A stretch of DNA of 64,000 nt, taken from assembly GCA_032622095.1 (NCBI GenBank), contig CP136067.1, positions 39,289,549 to 39,353,548 on the forward strand, read 5' to 3'. Positions 36,560 to 50,059 of this stretch are shown here, in pieces. Under the pieces are notes generated by a model, which saw nothing but the letters and a program-made list of their open reading frames with translations, was not told where the DNA came from and made no database searches. The first letter of the stretch is position 1; every line of letters begins with the position of its first letter. Origin of the DNA: Siphonodentalium dalli (Eukaryota > Mollusca > Scaphopoda > Gadilida > Siphonodentaliidae). A program made the translations under genes and the position numbers.

Positions 36560-36675
36560 TGTCAGTGTATTATACTAGGGAGAGGAGGGTATTCTAAGTG
36601 ATTATAGCACTTGTCCTCCAATTCCTTTGTCATAAATCAATTTATGAACAAATAAAATATGTTTAAACCAAACCG
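36560..36675. repeat. Possible LINE 3' tail
   Basis: The stretch ends in aacaaataaaatatgttt and aaacca. Similar ends lie at about 23110-23132 (caaataaaatacgtttaacc) and 41850-41870 (caataaatatgtttaaacca). Repeated similar 3' ends suggest truncated non-LTR elements. No reverse-transcriptase sequence is visible. Confidence 0.35.
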
Positions 36676-37789
36676 TTCATCGACTACATGTACATATACG
36701 TTCATTGGATTAATGCGCTTGCAACATATTTGAAGTTGCCGTGTGGACTCTAAATGATCTGAGCCAGTTTCTACAAAACGGGAACGGCTGTCGAGTACGT
36801 GAATCTGTATGGGGTTTTATTACGACGAGTAGCCGCCAAAATCCGCAAATCCAACGGAATTTCATCACGTGCTCAACGTCACGAAGCCGAAAACTAACAA
36901 TATGTATAATACAAAACGGTAGAGTGGTTCCAAGAATGAGTCTCTTCGGTTCCCCTTGTGCGCCAAATATAAACTAGTCCCTTTGGAGTGAGCTCCTCCG
37001 ATTCTTTGCTGAGATCCCTGCCAATTTCCATGTCAACCCATGACTTAATTTAGCCATTTAAATTAGAAACGGCGTCCCTTTGATATTAACTTCCAGAAAT
37101 ATGATGTTCTGTAAACCTGCTATGCTCCGATTATTCAACCAGTTATTTTAAGTATGTATCTTGAGACGGTGCTCCCCTTGGCATCCATGACCAAAATCGC
37201 CTATCTACCTGACCATGTGCAGAGAAACATGTGCTGCATTCGCCAGCCTGCGTTGTATAGTATGAATACCACCATTGATATATCATGATCTATAGGTTAG
37301 GACCCTGGTCTTTGTTAATTTCAATCAGACCCAAATGTGCCCAACAGAAGAGGGAATCCGCGACGCCAACCTTTGTGTCATGGAAGATTTGTATTCTCTT
37401 AGGCTTTGACAGTGGGACCACTGAGGTTGGAAAACACATTTCGGATAATTTTAAGGCACCAATAAACTGTATATATGACGACCGATCTCAACAAAATGCG
37501 AAGACAAACTCGCGTCAATTGTTAGCCCATAGGTTACCCCACAATGCACAACTGAAAATGTATTCATAAATACACAGATTTTGAGTACATAATCTATAAA
37601 TAAAAGAATAGATTCGCAAATAAATTCAATCAAAGAAATGAAAACAAATTAACAAAAAGACAAACAGAACCGCAAGTTAAGCAATGCGACACTACCAGAG
37701 TTATTACCTTATATATTATATGCAAATTGTTAATAAAAATTGTTATTTTGATCAATATCAAAACACACGCTACTAAAAAGTCGACGCCT

Positions 37790-37856
37790 TGTGTTATATA
37801 ATCCCAGAGATGTTCAAAGGGCAACGCTCGGCATGTATCGGAGACATATATATAAC
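37790..37856. repeat. Dispersed repeat 'GTTCAAAGGGCAACG', copy 1
   Basis: gtgttatataatcccagaga, tgttcaaagggcaacgctcg and gcatgtatcggagacatata; the second copy lies 1 kb to the right. Confidence 0.6.
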
Positions 37857-38689
37857 TTGCTAATGTGGCATAGATATCAGGCTTGGAGTTGACTATTCCT
37901 CCTCGATGATCACTATTTTGGCACAGTCAACGGCAAGACATGCATTATTTATTATATTATATCGAACATTGGTGCCAATTCTCACACAATTTCTGTGTCT
38001 TATTTTGTCACATTTTTATTTACCGTGAATTTTGGAAATCGTTCTCAGATTTTACAAAATATATACGGCACTCTTTTGACGATGGCATGGGGGCATAACT
38101 ATGTTATTAGTTACATTTAACACCACTCTTCATGATTCATACATTTATTTCTATAAATACGTCATTAGCAAATACATTTGGCGAAATTTTAGAAGTTAAC
38201 TTGCTTAACTTCGATTAAAATGGCAATGGAAGATACAAATAACGTCCACTGACATTACAAAATTAGGACTGGCCACTTGCCAACTAAACGGACAAACTAT
38301 TAAATACATTGGATATATATATATAGCTATGATCGGAAATTTGTAAGATCATAACAATTCACCAATAAATCTAGTCATATACCGATATAGCAACACGTAT
38401 CATACAAGGTGTAGTTTAAGATTGGCCGTAACTTCAGACGGCAACCCGATTTCGCGAAATGAGTTTGTTACTATAAATAGAAAAAGAATAGTAGGCATGT
38501 ATGAATCCTACTGGGGTACTATCGTAAAATGGTATAGCAGTGTGCAGCCAATCAGAATGCGAGAATGTCACGTGAGATATAATATAATAAACTGGGAATA
38601 TAGTGTCCTATAATTGCGATGTCGGAATACAGCGACCACCTGAGCTTCCTTTTTGAGGGTAGATTTGTCGACCGTGTGGTATTGACTTC

Positions 38690-38880
38690 GAACTTTGAGT
38701 TGCAAGCGCGTTCGTCGTAATGGGCCGGGGTACAAATCCCACCCAACCCCCAACCCCATGTTTGTTTATACAATAAATAATAAATAATCATGTGTGTAAT
38801 AATGTGTGTTATATAGTCCCATGCATGTTCAAAGGGCAACGACCGGCATGTCTTGGAGACGTATGTGTATATATAACATA
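38690..38880. repeat. Dispersed repeat 'GTTCAAAGGGCAACG', copy 2, with possible SINE-like part
   Basis: gtgttatatagtcccatgca, tgttcaaagggcaacgaccg, gcatgtcttggagacgtatg match copy 1. Just before it (38693-38757) gcgcgttcgtcgtaatgggc and cggggtacaaatcccaccc recall a tRNA-type B box, so a tRNA-derived SINE is possible. Confidence 0.45.
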
Positions 38881-39728
38881 TTACTATGTAATATATATCT
38901 ACATATATACATTTATGTTTGGTAATTAATAACCAAAACATATCACAAACAAATCACAGACAAACCAGCACCGAAAAAACGCCATCGAGCAGTTTCCCCA
39001 CGGAACATCAGGGTTCGACACCATAAGTGGATACAACAAACTACCCTTCATTGGAATCTTCACAACATATAATCGATTATCGGAATCTGTGATAAAACTC
39101 TGATTTTGTGAAGTGATTAGTCTGATTCTTCGAATCCACTTCTGGTTTTCCAAATAAATTTCCTTACAATTTCCAACAATCCGTCAGAAAATCATATATT
39201 TTGCTAATATAGAAAAGTATTGTTCAATAGTTAGATTTTTTATAGATTCATGTCTGATTCTTCATCTCGAAAAAGATCCCCATGTGCGAGCAGACAACTG
39301 CGGAGATGTGCTGCTGACACAGAACCAACTATAATACAACTGCAATATAATTACTCGCGAGCTGAGATAACAGTTACTGTCAAACTCTTATGGAAGGCAG
39401 ATGATAAGACTGTTGTTAAGGACATGTTACATGTATATGACTATATAATTCGGCGCCAGTGCTTATCAAAACTGGCAACTGGAAGGTATACAAGATAATA
39501 CTTTTCTAAGTTGATTACATTACTATAGGGAAAATAAATATGTTCATACCATCTAGTATGGAGATTTGTTTTGTGGCTGATGTACTCCTAAATACTTCAA
39601 ATATATACTCCAGTCAATTAAATGATGTCACATGTTTTCTAAAGTTATTTACATTAACATAAATAATGGCTATAGATCGGTCCAAATAGTTCTGCTAAAC
39701 CATAATTTAAATTTCGAAACAGTCTCAC

Positions 39729-40020
39729 CTCGTCACTCCCGCCTTGTTCACTAAAGTTGATTGACTGGTGATTTACGAGGTCGTCGCTGTCCCGCTTCTT
39801 ACGATGTCGTGAACAGGCACCTGAAATAATTTGCGATCCCACGTGCACGGTACGTGTACAAACAACATTATTCACAGACCGTCCGCAATCAACTTTGTTG
39901 AAATCATCAAAGTTATCACCGGTGCCAGCTTCTGCAGCACATATACAATACGAGTTCTCTTCCCGCGTTGTGTCGAGGACAACGTTCGCGGCGAAATAAC
40001 TCTCAGCTGGAACATTGATT
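39729..40020 (-). CDS. VWDE-like minus-strand gene, exon after VWD, ending in an RHRKKR site
   Basis: After ctacatgcag the split codon gives R, then INVPAESYFAANVVLD, SYCICAAEAG, KVDCGRSVNNVVC, GACSRHRKKRDSDD and a GGSDE end before gtgaga. Phase 2 in, phase 0 out, 97 codons. RHRKKR (visible residues 487-492) is a furin-type site between the VWD block and the EGF block. The start (W-R-hydrophobic, S-Y-F) continues the DAW end of the previous exon, the usual border after a VWD domain in VWDE proteins. Confidence 0.83.
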
Positions 40021-43000
40021 CTGCATGTAGAGAAAAACATGGCTCATATTTACAACTACAATGCAGACACATAAGGAAGATTAATAGAAGTAAATAGAAA
40101 ATTGAGTGTCATAGAAATAAGCCAGGGTAACAGCTGCTGCGATATTGGAGTATAATGACATGAAAATATTCATTGCAAAATATTCGAGCCGTATTATATT
40201 CTTACTTCAACTATAGACTGGTACAGTGTATACCAGCATTATGGGTGATTTAATCTTATATGGATTCGTATAATCTTATATAAGTATATGCGACAATGAT
40301 TATCGTGCAATTTAATTGGCTATCGAGATGAATAAACACTTAAGAGGGGCGTAAAGTGACAACTTTTAAATGCGGAATTCAGTGTTAATTTTCAAGACAA
40401 GATTACTTAATATTTACAAACCGTAGAATATTAATTAATGTCTTGTTGGAATGTTTGAGCATATATCTAGTGACAACGCAAAAAACATTTTTCGTTTTAT
40501 GGTTTGCTTTGTGACATTTGATGGGAATAGTATAAACAATGATAAATGGTGATCTACTGTTTAATAATGTCCAGTAATATTCAACCTGGGATGAAAATCA
40601 AAATTCCGCTTCGCGTTGATCTTCACACTTTCCAAAAAGGTATATGGTCACCTGCGCTTTGTAAGGTTTGATCAATCTTTTCTCCAAAATTAACACTGAG
40701 GGTGAAACAGAGTCCGAGGAACATATAGAAACAGACTCAGATTAGTGTATTGGTTGCACTGAAGATTACAATATATATGAACAGAAGAGCTCAACATAGC
40801 GCCACATGTCACTGAGCTGTGTGAGCGTGCGTGAAGCAACATGTCGTTTTCGTAACAATATTTGAAGGGTATTTACTTCAATACTTCCAAACTATCCAGT
40901 TTATCTGGTCCAGACAAATTCAACCAAAAGGTAAAACAATGTGACATCAGCACGAGATAAGGAAATGGTTTAGACCGAATCAATTGAGATGAGTCCGTTT
41001 CGGTGCCAATATCAGTGCGATGCTTAGACCCATGAATTGTGTTTTTTGCTTTTATCGTCTTAAATAATTTACGTTATTCCTTTAATAAATTAAGTGTACT
41101 TTCGCTCGTCTTCCTGCATCTCGTCTATACTCCGTAATTGGCCCATTGTGTTCAGTGCTTACGCGGCGGAGGGAATGTATATAGACAGACAGATAGATAG
41201 GTTAGGGGTACAACTTCAAGCCTTTTCGCCCTACAGCGCTGGCGATAAGGTTTTGAATCCACATGTTTCCATCTTGGACATTCGAAATCGTTATCTGGTG
41301 GAGTTGCCAATTACTCGCCGATGACCGGTAGTTTGCCGCACATGGTCGTCGAGTTTATCAGCCATTGAAATCACATGTTAGATTATCCGTAAGTATGCGG
41401 ATCTCCTCCTCCACTAAAACAGGCTATGTCGTAACATGGCGTTAGCTGATTACAGGTAAGTGAGATAAACGCTCTTTATTCGTAACATACTATGAATAGA
41501 TTAACAACGAGAAATTGCACATTGGTCACCAACACACCTTCACTATTTAGTGTATGATCATTGGTCAGCATGAGCACGTTGCCTGTTCGATCAACATTTA
41601 GATACACATAATGCGGACTCAGCGAATAAATATGATATCTATATCATGATATATACACGGGAGAGGACCACGGGGCCGGTGTTCACAAATCACAAATCAC
41701 AATTCATCAGTTATCACCAAATTCTTAGAACATGTACATTATACACTATTATTTCTGTTATCTTGGTTGTAAACATTAGTTTTGTGTAAATTGTGTTGGG
41801 AGGGTGCTGATATAACATGTGTCCCTATATATCCCTTGTAACTTTTGTTCCAATAAATATGTTTAAACCATTCTGGCATCCTTTGGAGATCCATACTCTT
41901 GACGCATTAACAAACGACTTTGGGTCTTAGGCAGACATACATTATATGATGTCGATATACGATGCTCGAATATCCCTATCGGCAAGGTGCGTGTTGGTTT
42001 AACGCTCTTCATTCAATTTTCAATTTATTTGTGTTCAGCAAATAATTGAAAAAAAGACAACATAATACATTAGATAAACAAAATAGTTATGTACACTGGA
42101 TGTCTGACTCTCGGTATACCACAATTTTATGAACATGTATTAATTTTTAAATCATAAGTACATACCGGCACAGGCATCCGATGAAAAAACACCAACATAA
42201 CAACAGAAACCATATACCAGTCACTGGTATAGTCCGTATTGGCACTTTAGTACCCTTTCACATGAGCCCGTGTATACCGGTGCTTAGAGTTCTCCCAAAG
42301 TCTATACAATGTCTTAATTTAATGAAGCCATTATAAATGTAATTATATTATAAATGTATACGCGTGCACGTGATATTAATCAGTTATAATTAAGCTAATC
42401 AGTTACGCGGCCACTTGTAGTAAAATTATTCTTAATTAATTACTGTCAGGTACACAATTTTACCAGAATAACACAGTTATAGTATTTAATCTGTTGCCAT
42501 TCATACATTTACAAAACAACACGGAATAAAATAACACAGGCGTGATCTGCAGAGATAATTTGATTCTGATTGACAATAAATTGACTCCCACATTGCATGT
42601 GATAATTCGATCAAGAGTGACAATCGACGTCCAAGAACACTGACGCCCCAATTTGGTTGGTTTTCAAGTACTTAGTGCTCAATAATATGAGGTCCAAGAA
42701 CACTTACGGCTAATTTAACATTTGGCTCTGACGAAACACCCGTTCTTCTGTTGCTTTGGGTCACGATGATTAATTAGATCAACCATTTGAGTAGAATGTA
42801 TTGAGAGTAATTAATTGGTTTCGATTATTACGTGACATATATCACGAGGGTTTTACCAATAGGACCGGCTCCCCGAGTGAATTATGTCACGTAATCGTCG
42901 AAACCAATTGACTAATCTGTTTATTACACACTTTCAGCAACTAAAAGTCGCTAATTCTAAAGAGAATATGTGACAAGACAGGCCCATATCAGCTGATTCT

Positions 43001-44084
43001 CCCATTCTGAACCCAACGTACAGTTGCGCGGATGGACACATAATTTAAATAATTGTGACGTAACGATATCGATTGCTCTCATTATTTTGACTCACTTTGG
43101 TGCGATTCATAAAAATGTTTCGAAATCGGGCTAAAAGTAGAAAACGAAGTTTCGAAGTAAGAGCAACACGTGGAAATTTAGATCGGAGCTGGATTTGTTC
43201 AATTATTCATTGGCACCATTCCAAGTAGCAATAATTGTTATGTAGAAGAGAGTAGTAAACTACAACTCATTAATATTTCGGCATTCCTACCTCGTGCATT
43301 AAATCGATAAGATATGAAATCTAGAAATATAAAATCATGTTTTCAAGACGTACTCAACCGGCACACATGACATACGATGGGTTACTCTTCATGTATAAGG
43401 TTATACGTTTGTTTTGTATATACCTTGTTTCACATACATGTACATGCATACGTGGACTTGTGTCTGCATGGATCATCATCAGAGGGTACATGGCATACCA
43501 TAATTAATTAAATATGTGCATTGCTAGTACTAGTAATAGTAATAGTCTCTATTCCAAATGTCTGACTCACCATTGCCTGTTTTCAGAAGAGGTACCCATA
43601 GTTTAACTTCGCCTATAACAATTGTGTACCATATTTTTGCACGCAAAGACACAGATTTGAGGCTACGCTAATCTGTCCCAGAGTTCAGTGATAAAAGTTA
43701 AACAATGAAAAGTGTGTGGTACCGCAAATAAACTGGATGCTAAATGTTACAAATATCTCTTAATTACACCCATGCTGGTCATATATTCAAATATCCAATA
43801 GAGTGTATTGATTAGTCGCACTATAGCAGCAAAGTGTAAACTAATTATGTAAAATATTTGCATTAGTAAAACTATATGTAATATAATAATAAATGTTAGA
43901 ACCAAGTTTAGATTGAATGTTTCGTATGTAGATTCAGAAGCTAATTGTAGATATGTATATTTATAGCAGGGATCGGTTTCAATCCAGATGAACGATCGCG
44001 AATATGACTATGATCTACCCACCATATAACCAGTGATTGATTTGCATTGACACTTAAAATTGTCAGTTTAGATGACGGTGTTAC
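40021..44084 (-). other. Intron of the minus-strand gene
   Basis: A 4-kb intron inside the VWD-to-Cys segment border. It holds the palindrome at 42812-42908 and a possible LINE tail at about 41750-41872. No exon is needed, as the phases match across it. Confidence 0.4.
42812..42908. repeat. Palindrome with arms of about 27 bp
   Basis: aattggtttcgattattacg, tgacat and its inverse atgtcacgtaatcgtcgaaa, ccaatt around a loop of about 45 bases. Confidence 0.65.
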
Positions 44085-44260
44085 CTCCATGCATCTGTGA
44101 ACTGTCTTGAATGGAAATCTATAGCGTCGTCGTCGCTGCTGAAAGTTCCACACAATCCTTCAACTCGGTGTGCGTCGCCTAGTGCTGGGTATATATAGAT
44201 CCAATTTATATTTGCGTTACCAAGTCTGAACTTGATAACAACTCCGGTGCTAACCGTAAT
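44085..44260 (-). CDS. VWDE-like minus-strand gene, exon: VWD domain C-terminal part (GLCG)
   Basis: From a gttttgtag acceptor the exon reads ITVSTGVVIKFRLG, IYIYPALGDAHRVEGLCGTF, SSDDDAIDFHSRQFTDAW and a split codon (donor gtaaca). VEGLCGTF is the hallmark motif of the von Willebrand factor type D domain, followed by the D-D/N-rich stretch and the usual F-x-D-x-W end. Visible residues 358-416. Confidence 0.88.
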
Positions 44261-44615
44261 CTACAAAACATAACGTGATTCAGATAAAATTGGTTCCAAC
44301 ATTTATTTCTCCAGAAACAACCAACGCCATCACTTTCTGCCAAAAAAAAGCCCCCAAAATATCCAACGGACAGACAGACAACAGGCAGTATCTGCAGCTT
44401 TACTGCCGAAACTATAGTCCTAAATAACCATGTCTTTACTGAACGAATGAGTCAGTTATATAAGTATACATCGGAGCGGTTTATTATTAATTTCGTGGGT
44501 ATACAGGGAACACAGTCAGATGGCATACAGATAACACATAATACAAGAGTTAGACAATTAGTTGTAGTGGGAGATATTCAGATAATCAGTTCAACAAATG
44601 GCATATTGGTTTGTT

Positions 44616-44648
44616 GAACGTATTGTATTGTATTGTATTGTATTGTAT
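44616..44648. repeat. (GTATT)n microsatellite beside a TTCAACA palindrome
   Basis: gtattgtattgtattgtatt, six units, directly after the palindrome agttcaacaaatgg ... ttgttgaac (44585-44618), which is related to the one at 16050. Confidence 0.75.
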
Positions 44649-47600
44649 GGTTATATCCTAATGGAACTACACGTCAATGGGTATGTAATATAGAAAAGGT
44701 TAGTGTATTATATGTATATTGTTTGTGTGAGTTGTGCATGAACGAATTATTGTTTAATTCAAGTGCAGCTGAGTTGTATTGCCGATTGTTTCCCTTTCGT
44801 GTCCCATGTATTACAGTCATTGTTTAAATTTGATTTATACTTGCATCAATCCTGTGCATTGATGTTTTCACCTCAAACTAATTGCAACCATTATGTCGTA
44901 ACAGGAATAACTACATTAAGCATTGATATATTATCGCGAAATTGGTGAATATTGTCAAATTATTATGCGAAAATTTGGTAAAATACTTAATTTATAGGTT
45001 TTCAATGAACTATATACAAACTCCATTTTCATCCATATATATACCCATTATACAATGCTGCTTGCATAACAGAAAACATTTCTCAGACATTTTTTTAGAG
45101 TTATTGGCCTCAACAGTTGGGAGTTTGTCTAATTTCGAAGCCTCAATTTCCTAAAATTATTTCCATATTTTGTGAAGAATTTAAAAAACTAGAGAAAATT
45201 AAGTTGTTTTTTTTTCGGCGTTTTAATAATTTCTCATATTCATTTCTTTCATAATATTCACATTTCTTTAACTGTTCTGTCCATATTCTCACTCTTCAGA
45301 TCGCAACACTTGCTTCAATATATCACCATTGGGGTTATTAGCTCATCGTGTCATCGAGAATCTAAACTCAAGCCAAATATTATATAAGAACTCAGCATGA
45401 TAAGCAGCATCACACATTCACTCTAATCAAATACAGGTTGTATATCTGCATGCCTATCACTTTTAAATGCTTGGGTTGTTCCAAATTGAAAGTGATTTGA
45501 CACACGTGACATGAACATGTACATATATTAACGTTTGACTCGTTTAAATAGCTCCAAATGACTAGTACAAATGGGTTTAAATGCCTACGTAATTTTCGAT
45601 TCCCCAGATCACATTATACACAACATAATTTATATTTTATACCATTTGAAAGAGGAAACTCCAAAACATTTTATTATCAACTTATCGGGTCGAATAACTA
45701 AACATGTTGTTTTTATCAAGGTACCGACGTGTGTTCTACGATTAATTTCGGTCTGGTCGATATTGCCGGTCTACTGTTCTCAAAGGAAGGGAATAACTCT
45801 ATATCTTATTTGTTAATTGTGTCGCATTCTGTGATTCTATTCGAATTTCAAACAAATTTGTAAAGAAGGATTTCGAGTTTTTATTGAAGTTTAAATATAT
45901 CGGCCGGGTAGGCTACTCTCTGCGACATGATTATAATCCTATCCACGACGTTTGCAGTTTGGTTAGTATTTATAGCTTTATCACAAACGTATTTCACCAC
46001 CATCTAACGTGAATTTCGTGTCTTTTGCATATTATTTGTTTGTATTCATAATTGCCGAAGTTTACTCCTCTTATATCGTCATTCCGTTTCTACAAGAGAG
46101 CTAAACGTTCGTCGCAAACAAAAAACACTATTTACAATATATACTGTTTATATATAATCCAAAACATAAAGTTGCACATCATAATAATTAACGTCTCTTC
46201 GTCGGGAAGAGATTTTATCTTTTTCGCTAATGACATGCTACAAAGAAACTGAAAATGTCATAATCAATAACGTTTTAAAAATTAATTAATGTGTCCACCG
46301 ATTTCATTACTTTGGAAGCCATATTTAGACAAATGTTTTTCCTTCGCAGAAAAGTATCCGAAAATCTTAACCGCTGTAGTAATCCCATACGACCGATTAT
46401 CAGTTATTCTGTGTAGCTCACACCAAAGCATAAAAAGCAGATGCGAGCCATAAATGGACTATACAAATTCTTACTTCCTACCTTTCATCACGACGCATGT
46501 AACAAAGCTTTGCATGTTACAGTGCAGGAGTAACTACATGTTATTGCCAACAAATAGATCCATTAACCTGCTCTACAAAAATACTCATCGACGAACAGTT
46601 AACCTGTATGATATGTTCAGATAGTAAGAACTTAAATATCTGGACTTTTCCCTCAATAAGTATGACTTCTTCTGTACTTGTATTATCTGTCGTCTTGTTA
46701 TATTTTCTAAACACCCCCCCCCCAGATGAAGCATGGTCTAATGTATCTATTTATAACTGAACGGGACAATCCATTTTTTAATGAACAGGTTCAAATATCG
46801 AAACTATGCTCCGATGATGACCAATGTAATAGATGCATAAATATATAATGCAACCGTATTCCATATATTCTGGGACTAATTATATATAGGATTTATATAT
46901 TAGATAAACGCTTGCTTGCAGCACATAACTTTAATTTCAAAACTTCGAAACAAATACTTATTCTATTTACTCCATCAATCTAATGGTGTGGTTTAAAGAT
47001 ACTTAAGTGGCAACGTACATTCCTTGAATGAGATCGGGAACGGGGGGGGGGGCTCAAAATAAAAACAAATTGTTATTTATAACTTTATTGCATTGGGTTT
47101 GCGGCGAGTTCATAAACTGATGGCATTTTCGAGTCTCCAAATATCAAACCGAACATTGTACGTGTATCTCCGTTTTAATTCAATATACCAAATAAACTGA
47201 AATAGATTGTATGAAATGCGCTCTTTTCTTTTTGTCAGTATTACATATTGTGCATGTAGTAAACCTATGATTGAATCGATTACGCTAAACTTGGTTGCGT
47301 GGTAACCTACTTGGTACTTGCTGCCCTGATGGGATGCTCCATTCAAAATGTATGTACAAATCAGCGGTCAATGCTGGTGAATCGAAAATGATTGTTATAT
47401 TATGTTCGTCCGGTGTTGGTCAGAATCACTTTCGGCCAATAAACCGTGAGTCTTTTAGGGCTTATGGTTGCTAAGTAAGCTGGATTGCATGTGTGTGAGT
47501 GTGAATGGGTGGATCGCGGAATGTATGTGTCGGTGGATGTTCTTGTTTGTCAAAAATAGGTACGTATTTAAATTAATCTGACTTTTTGTGTTTCAATACT

Positions 47601-47654
47601 TGAAACACTTTAAAATGTTTTTGCATATATACAATGTACTAGTTGACACCTCAC
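44649..47654 (-). other. Intron of the minus-strand gene inside VWD
   Basis: No supported coding exon. C and G homopolymers lie at about 46713 and 47042. The word tataactgaacgggacaat (46752) recurs in related form at about 32223 and 35461. Confidence 0.4.
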
Positions 47655-47873
47655 CTCGCACACATCCCCGATCATCTGGAAATCGAAGACTCCATCTTCG
47701 CATGCTTTCTGTTGCATATACCTGTTCACTATCACGCGCGTTGCGCCATTCGATGAAAGTGAAGTTCCTGAGCATATATTCACAACGAACAAGGAATCGC
47801 GTACTCTAATAGCTAACCCACAGTTGCAAGTGACATGTGATCCAGGACGGCATGGTTGATACACGGCATTTAT
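47655..47873 (-). CDS. VWDE-like minus-strand gene, exon: middle of VWD domain (CNCGLAIR)
   Basis: After tccatttcag the exon reads INAVYQPCRPGSHVTCNCGL, AIRVRDSLFVVNIC, TRVIVNRYMQQKACEDGVF and IGDVCE, then gtgagg. Phase 0 on both sides, 73 codons. The CNCG-x-A-x-R motif followed by a FxVxxC strand is characteristic of the VWD of VWDE proteins, between the GEF start and the GLCG end. A second frame is open over part of this exon but has no family match. Confidence 0.82.
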
Positions 47874-48358
47874 CTGAAATGGAAGATAACGCAACAGGAA
47901 TATTTAAAAACCATCGTGAATCGCTATAGTTAAACTTACTTCCATTATTATACAGATATATGTCACAACAATTTTGTTTATGTTGAAATTCGACAAACTT
48001 CTGTATATATAAACAAATTATTAAGGGAGCTATATTTCTCCGCGGCAGTGAAGTAAGAGTGAGTAAGTTGACACATATCAGATGTTGGCCTTGGTGCATC
48101 AGCTGGAGGTTACTACGACATAATTCATTACAGTGGATGCATAATTTGTTTGAAACGCTTATAATAACAAGAACATTTAGCCTGATTCGGGGACTGCAGG
48201 GTACATGTATATAAATGATATCGAGCTCGATATCATTTATATCTTTGTTTGTCATTTGGATATCTAATACAATCTCATTTAAGATATTTAATTTTGTGGT
48301 AATCGGTACTGCGTTGTAGCTATATGTTTATCTTGTATCGTCATGGCAGCCATCTCAC

Positions 48359-48434
48359 CTGCATTTGCGTTGCCACGTTGAGGTACATGATGAATTCGCC
48401 TGTACCTCTAGTACCCTGGAGTTCGTAGTGTAGT
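48359..48434 (-). CDS. VWDE-like minus-strand gene, exon: VWD start, LQG..GEF
   Basis: A 76-base exon with a gcattttcag acceptor and a gtgaga donor. It reads G-LHYELQGTRGTGEFIMYLN and ends ATQMQ. This is the second part of the VWD start motif (Y-x-L-Q-G-x-GEF-x-x-Y-x-N), with one additional residue pair in the loop (GTRGTGEF). Phase 2 in, phase 0 out. Confidence 0.83.
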
Positions 48435-48654
48435 CTGAAAATGCAACGTTGAAGAACTAATTAAAATAATATGTGTTTTGGATATTTTTGTAATGGCCAC
48501 ATGCAGTAGCCCTGTGCTATGAAAGTGACATTGGATCAGCCTATTTGTAATATGGCACTTTACTAACGCACGTGTTTGTTACCGTTAGATAGAACACGAC
48601 ATCAATCATGACCATTTCTTGCAAGTTAGTATAGGGTTGAGTTCAGGGACGTGG

Positions 48655-49275
48655 CTAGAGGGTCTCCGTTGGGGGTTGTCCACCTTGGGAAATTCCAACT
48701 GCACCCCCCCCCCCTTGAATCAGATTCGGACCAAACTTTTGCATAATTCCATTTGCAATTTTGAAATCTGAACAAGAAAATCGCAAAATCCTACCATCTA
48801 GACTAGCATCAAGCCTTCCTATAATTGGAAATTTCAAACCTGACATCCCCACTTAGGTTGGAAAATTTCCAACTGATGACAATTCCAATGACAATGCTGA
48901 CCAAATGTATGACAATATTGTTTTCTAAAATTAACTAGCAGTTGTTGACTAGCAACGGGGGAGGGACCGGAGACAAGCTTTCCAAGTGTTGGAAATTTCC
49001 AGCCTGTCACCCCCCCCCCTAAGGTTGGAAAATTTCCAACTGAAGACAATTTCATTCCAAAATTCACCAAAAATAGGAAAATATGCAAATATTGGTCCAA
49101 AAACAATTAATTCCCAGCAATAAATTGTTTGAACATCAATCTACAAGAACATTATCAACCTATTGTTGGGGTGAAATTTCCAACTAATGATTTGGCTGGT
49201 ATGAAATTTCCAACTGTTGAACATTTTGATCAAAGTTGGGGGGTGAGACCCCCCCCCCCCAAAACCCCCCTGTCG
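48655..49275. repeat. Imperfect GGAAATTTCCAAC repeat with C homopolymers
   Basis: ttggaaaatttccaactga and variants (gaaatttccaac) recur at about 48855, 48990, 49026, 49171 and 49204, alternating with C runs of 9 to 11. Open frames across it are low-complexity by-products. Confidence 0.6.
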
Positions 49276-49819
49276 CCTCGTCTCTGGTTGAGTACTGATG
49301 GATGAGGTGGATAATTTACTACTCACAATGCATAGCGGCGATAACACGTCTAGTGTCAAATTCACTAATTTGCTTCACCATTACCGACCGCACTGCTACG
49401 TACGACAACTCACTGGATTACCAAATGGGGGTATTTAGTCCACAGGTTAATACATATGATGGAATGAAAGCAATCAAACATTTTTCATCATTCTGGCAAT
49501 TACGTGACTTCGTTTCATATATTCATCACATTTGCACTGCATTTGCTGCGGACACACGTACCACGGTAACGATGGCATAGTAGGTGTGACTATTTATTAC
49601 GGAGGAGTCTGGTGACAATTTGTCGTCATAATTATGTGCCTTAGCTAGCCATGTTGCTCATTGAGTTTCCGCACAATTCTCTACGTTATATATAATTGCA
49701 CGATAGATCGTCCAGAATTGTGTTTGACCGTGGCAATCCCTCATTCGCTCACAGATCATGCACGTAGTACGTTTTATTGATATCACCGTAATGCATGTCT
49801 ATCTGCTCATATTAATTTC

Positions 49820-50059
49820 ATGCGTGTTAAGACAGTTCGCAAATGGCGTCTTTTTTATTTTGCGACGTTTAGTTCTACGCATGGGGCCGATGAAGCTATT
49901 TCGAAACTGTTGGAAGAAATCCAACTTCAAGAAAGTATCTGGAATAAACAAACCGAACTATACAAGGACCAAAACAAGAAAAAGGCTGATTATAACGAAA
50001 TTTGGAAGACTCATTGTGCGAATATGCAGCGGGCGACTTGGCTAGCTAAGGCATATTAA
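49820..50059 (+). CDS. MADF-like DNA-binding domain ORF, probably of transposon origin
   Basis: An open frame of 79 codons ending in a stop. The part ADEAISKLLEEIQLQESIWN, KQTELYKDQNKKKADYNEIW follows the MADF pattern (L-I-x-x-I/V-x-x-x-x-x-L-W, Y-K-D-x-x-K-K-x-x-x-W/Y-x-x-I). MADF/Myb-type proteins are the second protein of PIF/Harbinger transposons and are also common as free transcription-factor genes. There is no start context, no second half of the domain and no partner ORF. It lies on the opposite strand within an intron, so a fossil fragment is most likely. Confidence 0.45.
   Translation: MRVKTVRKWRLFYFATFSSTHGADEAISKLLEEIQLQESIWNKQTELYKDQNKKKADYNEIWKTHCANMQRATWLAKAY

Noticed and set aside
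49302-49580. Open frame of 92 codons near the C-run repeats
   Set aside because: No motif, no splice logic, and it overlaps low-complexity repeat borders.
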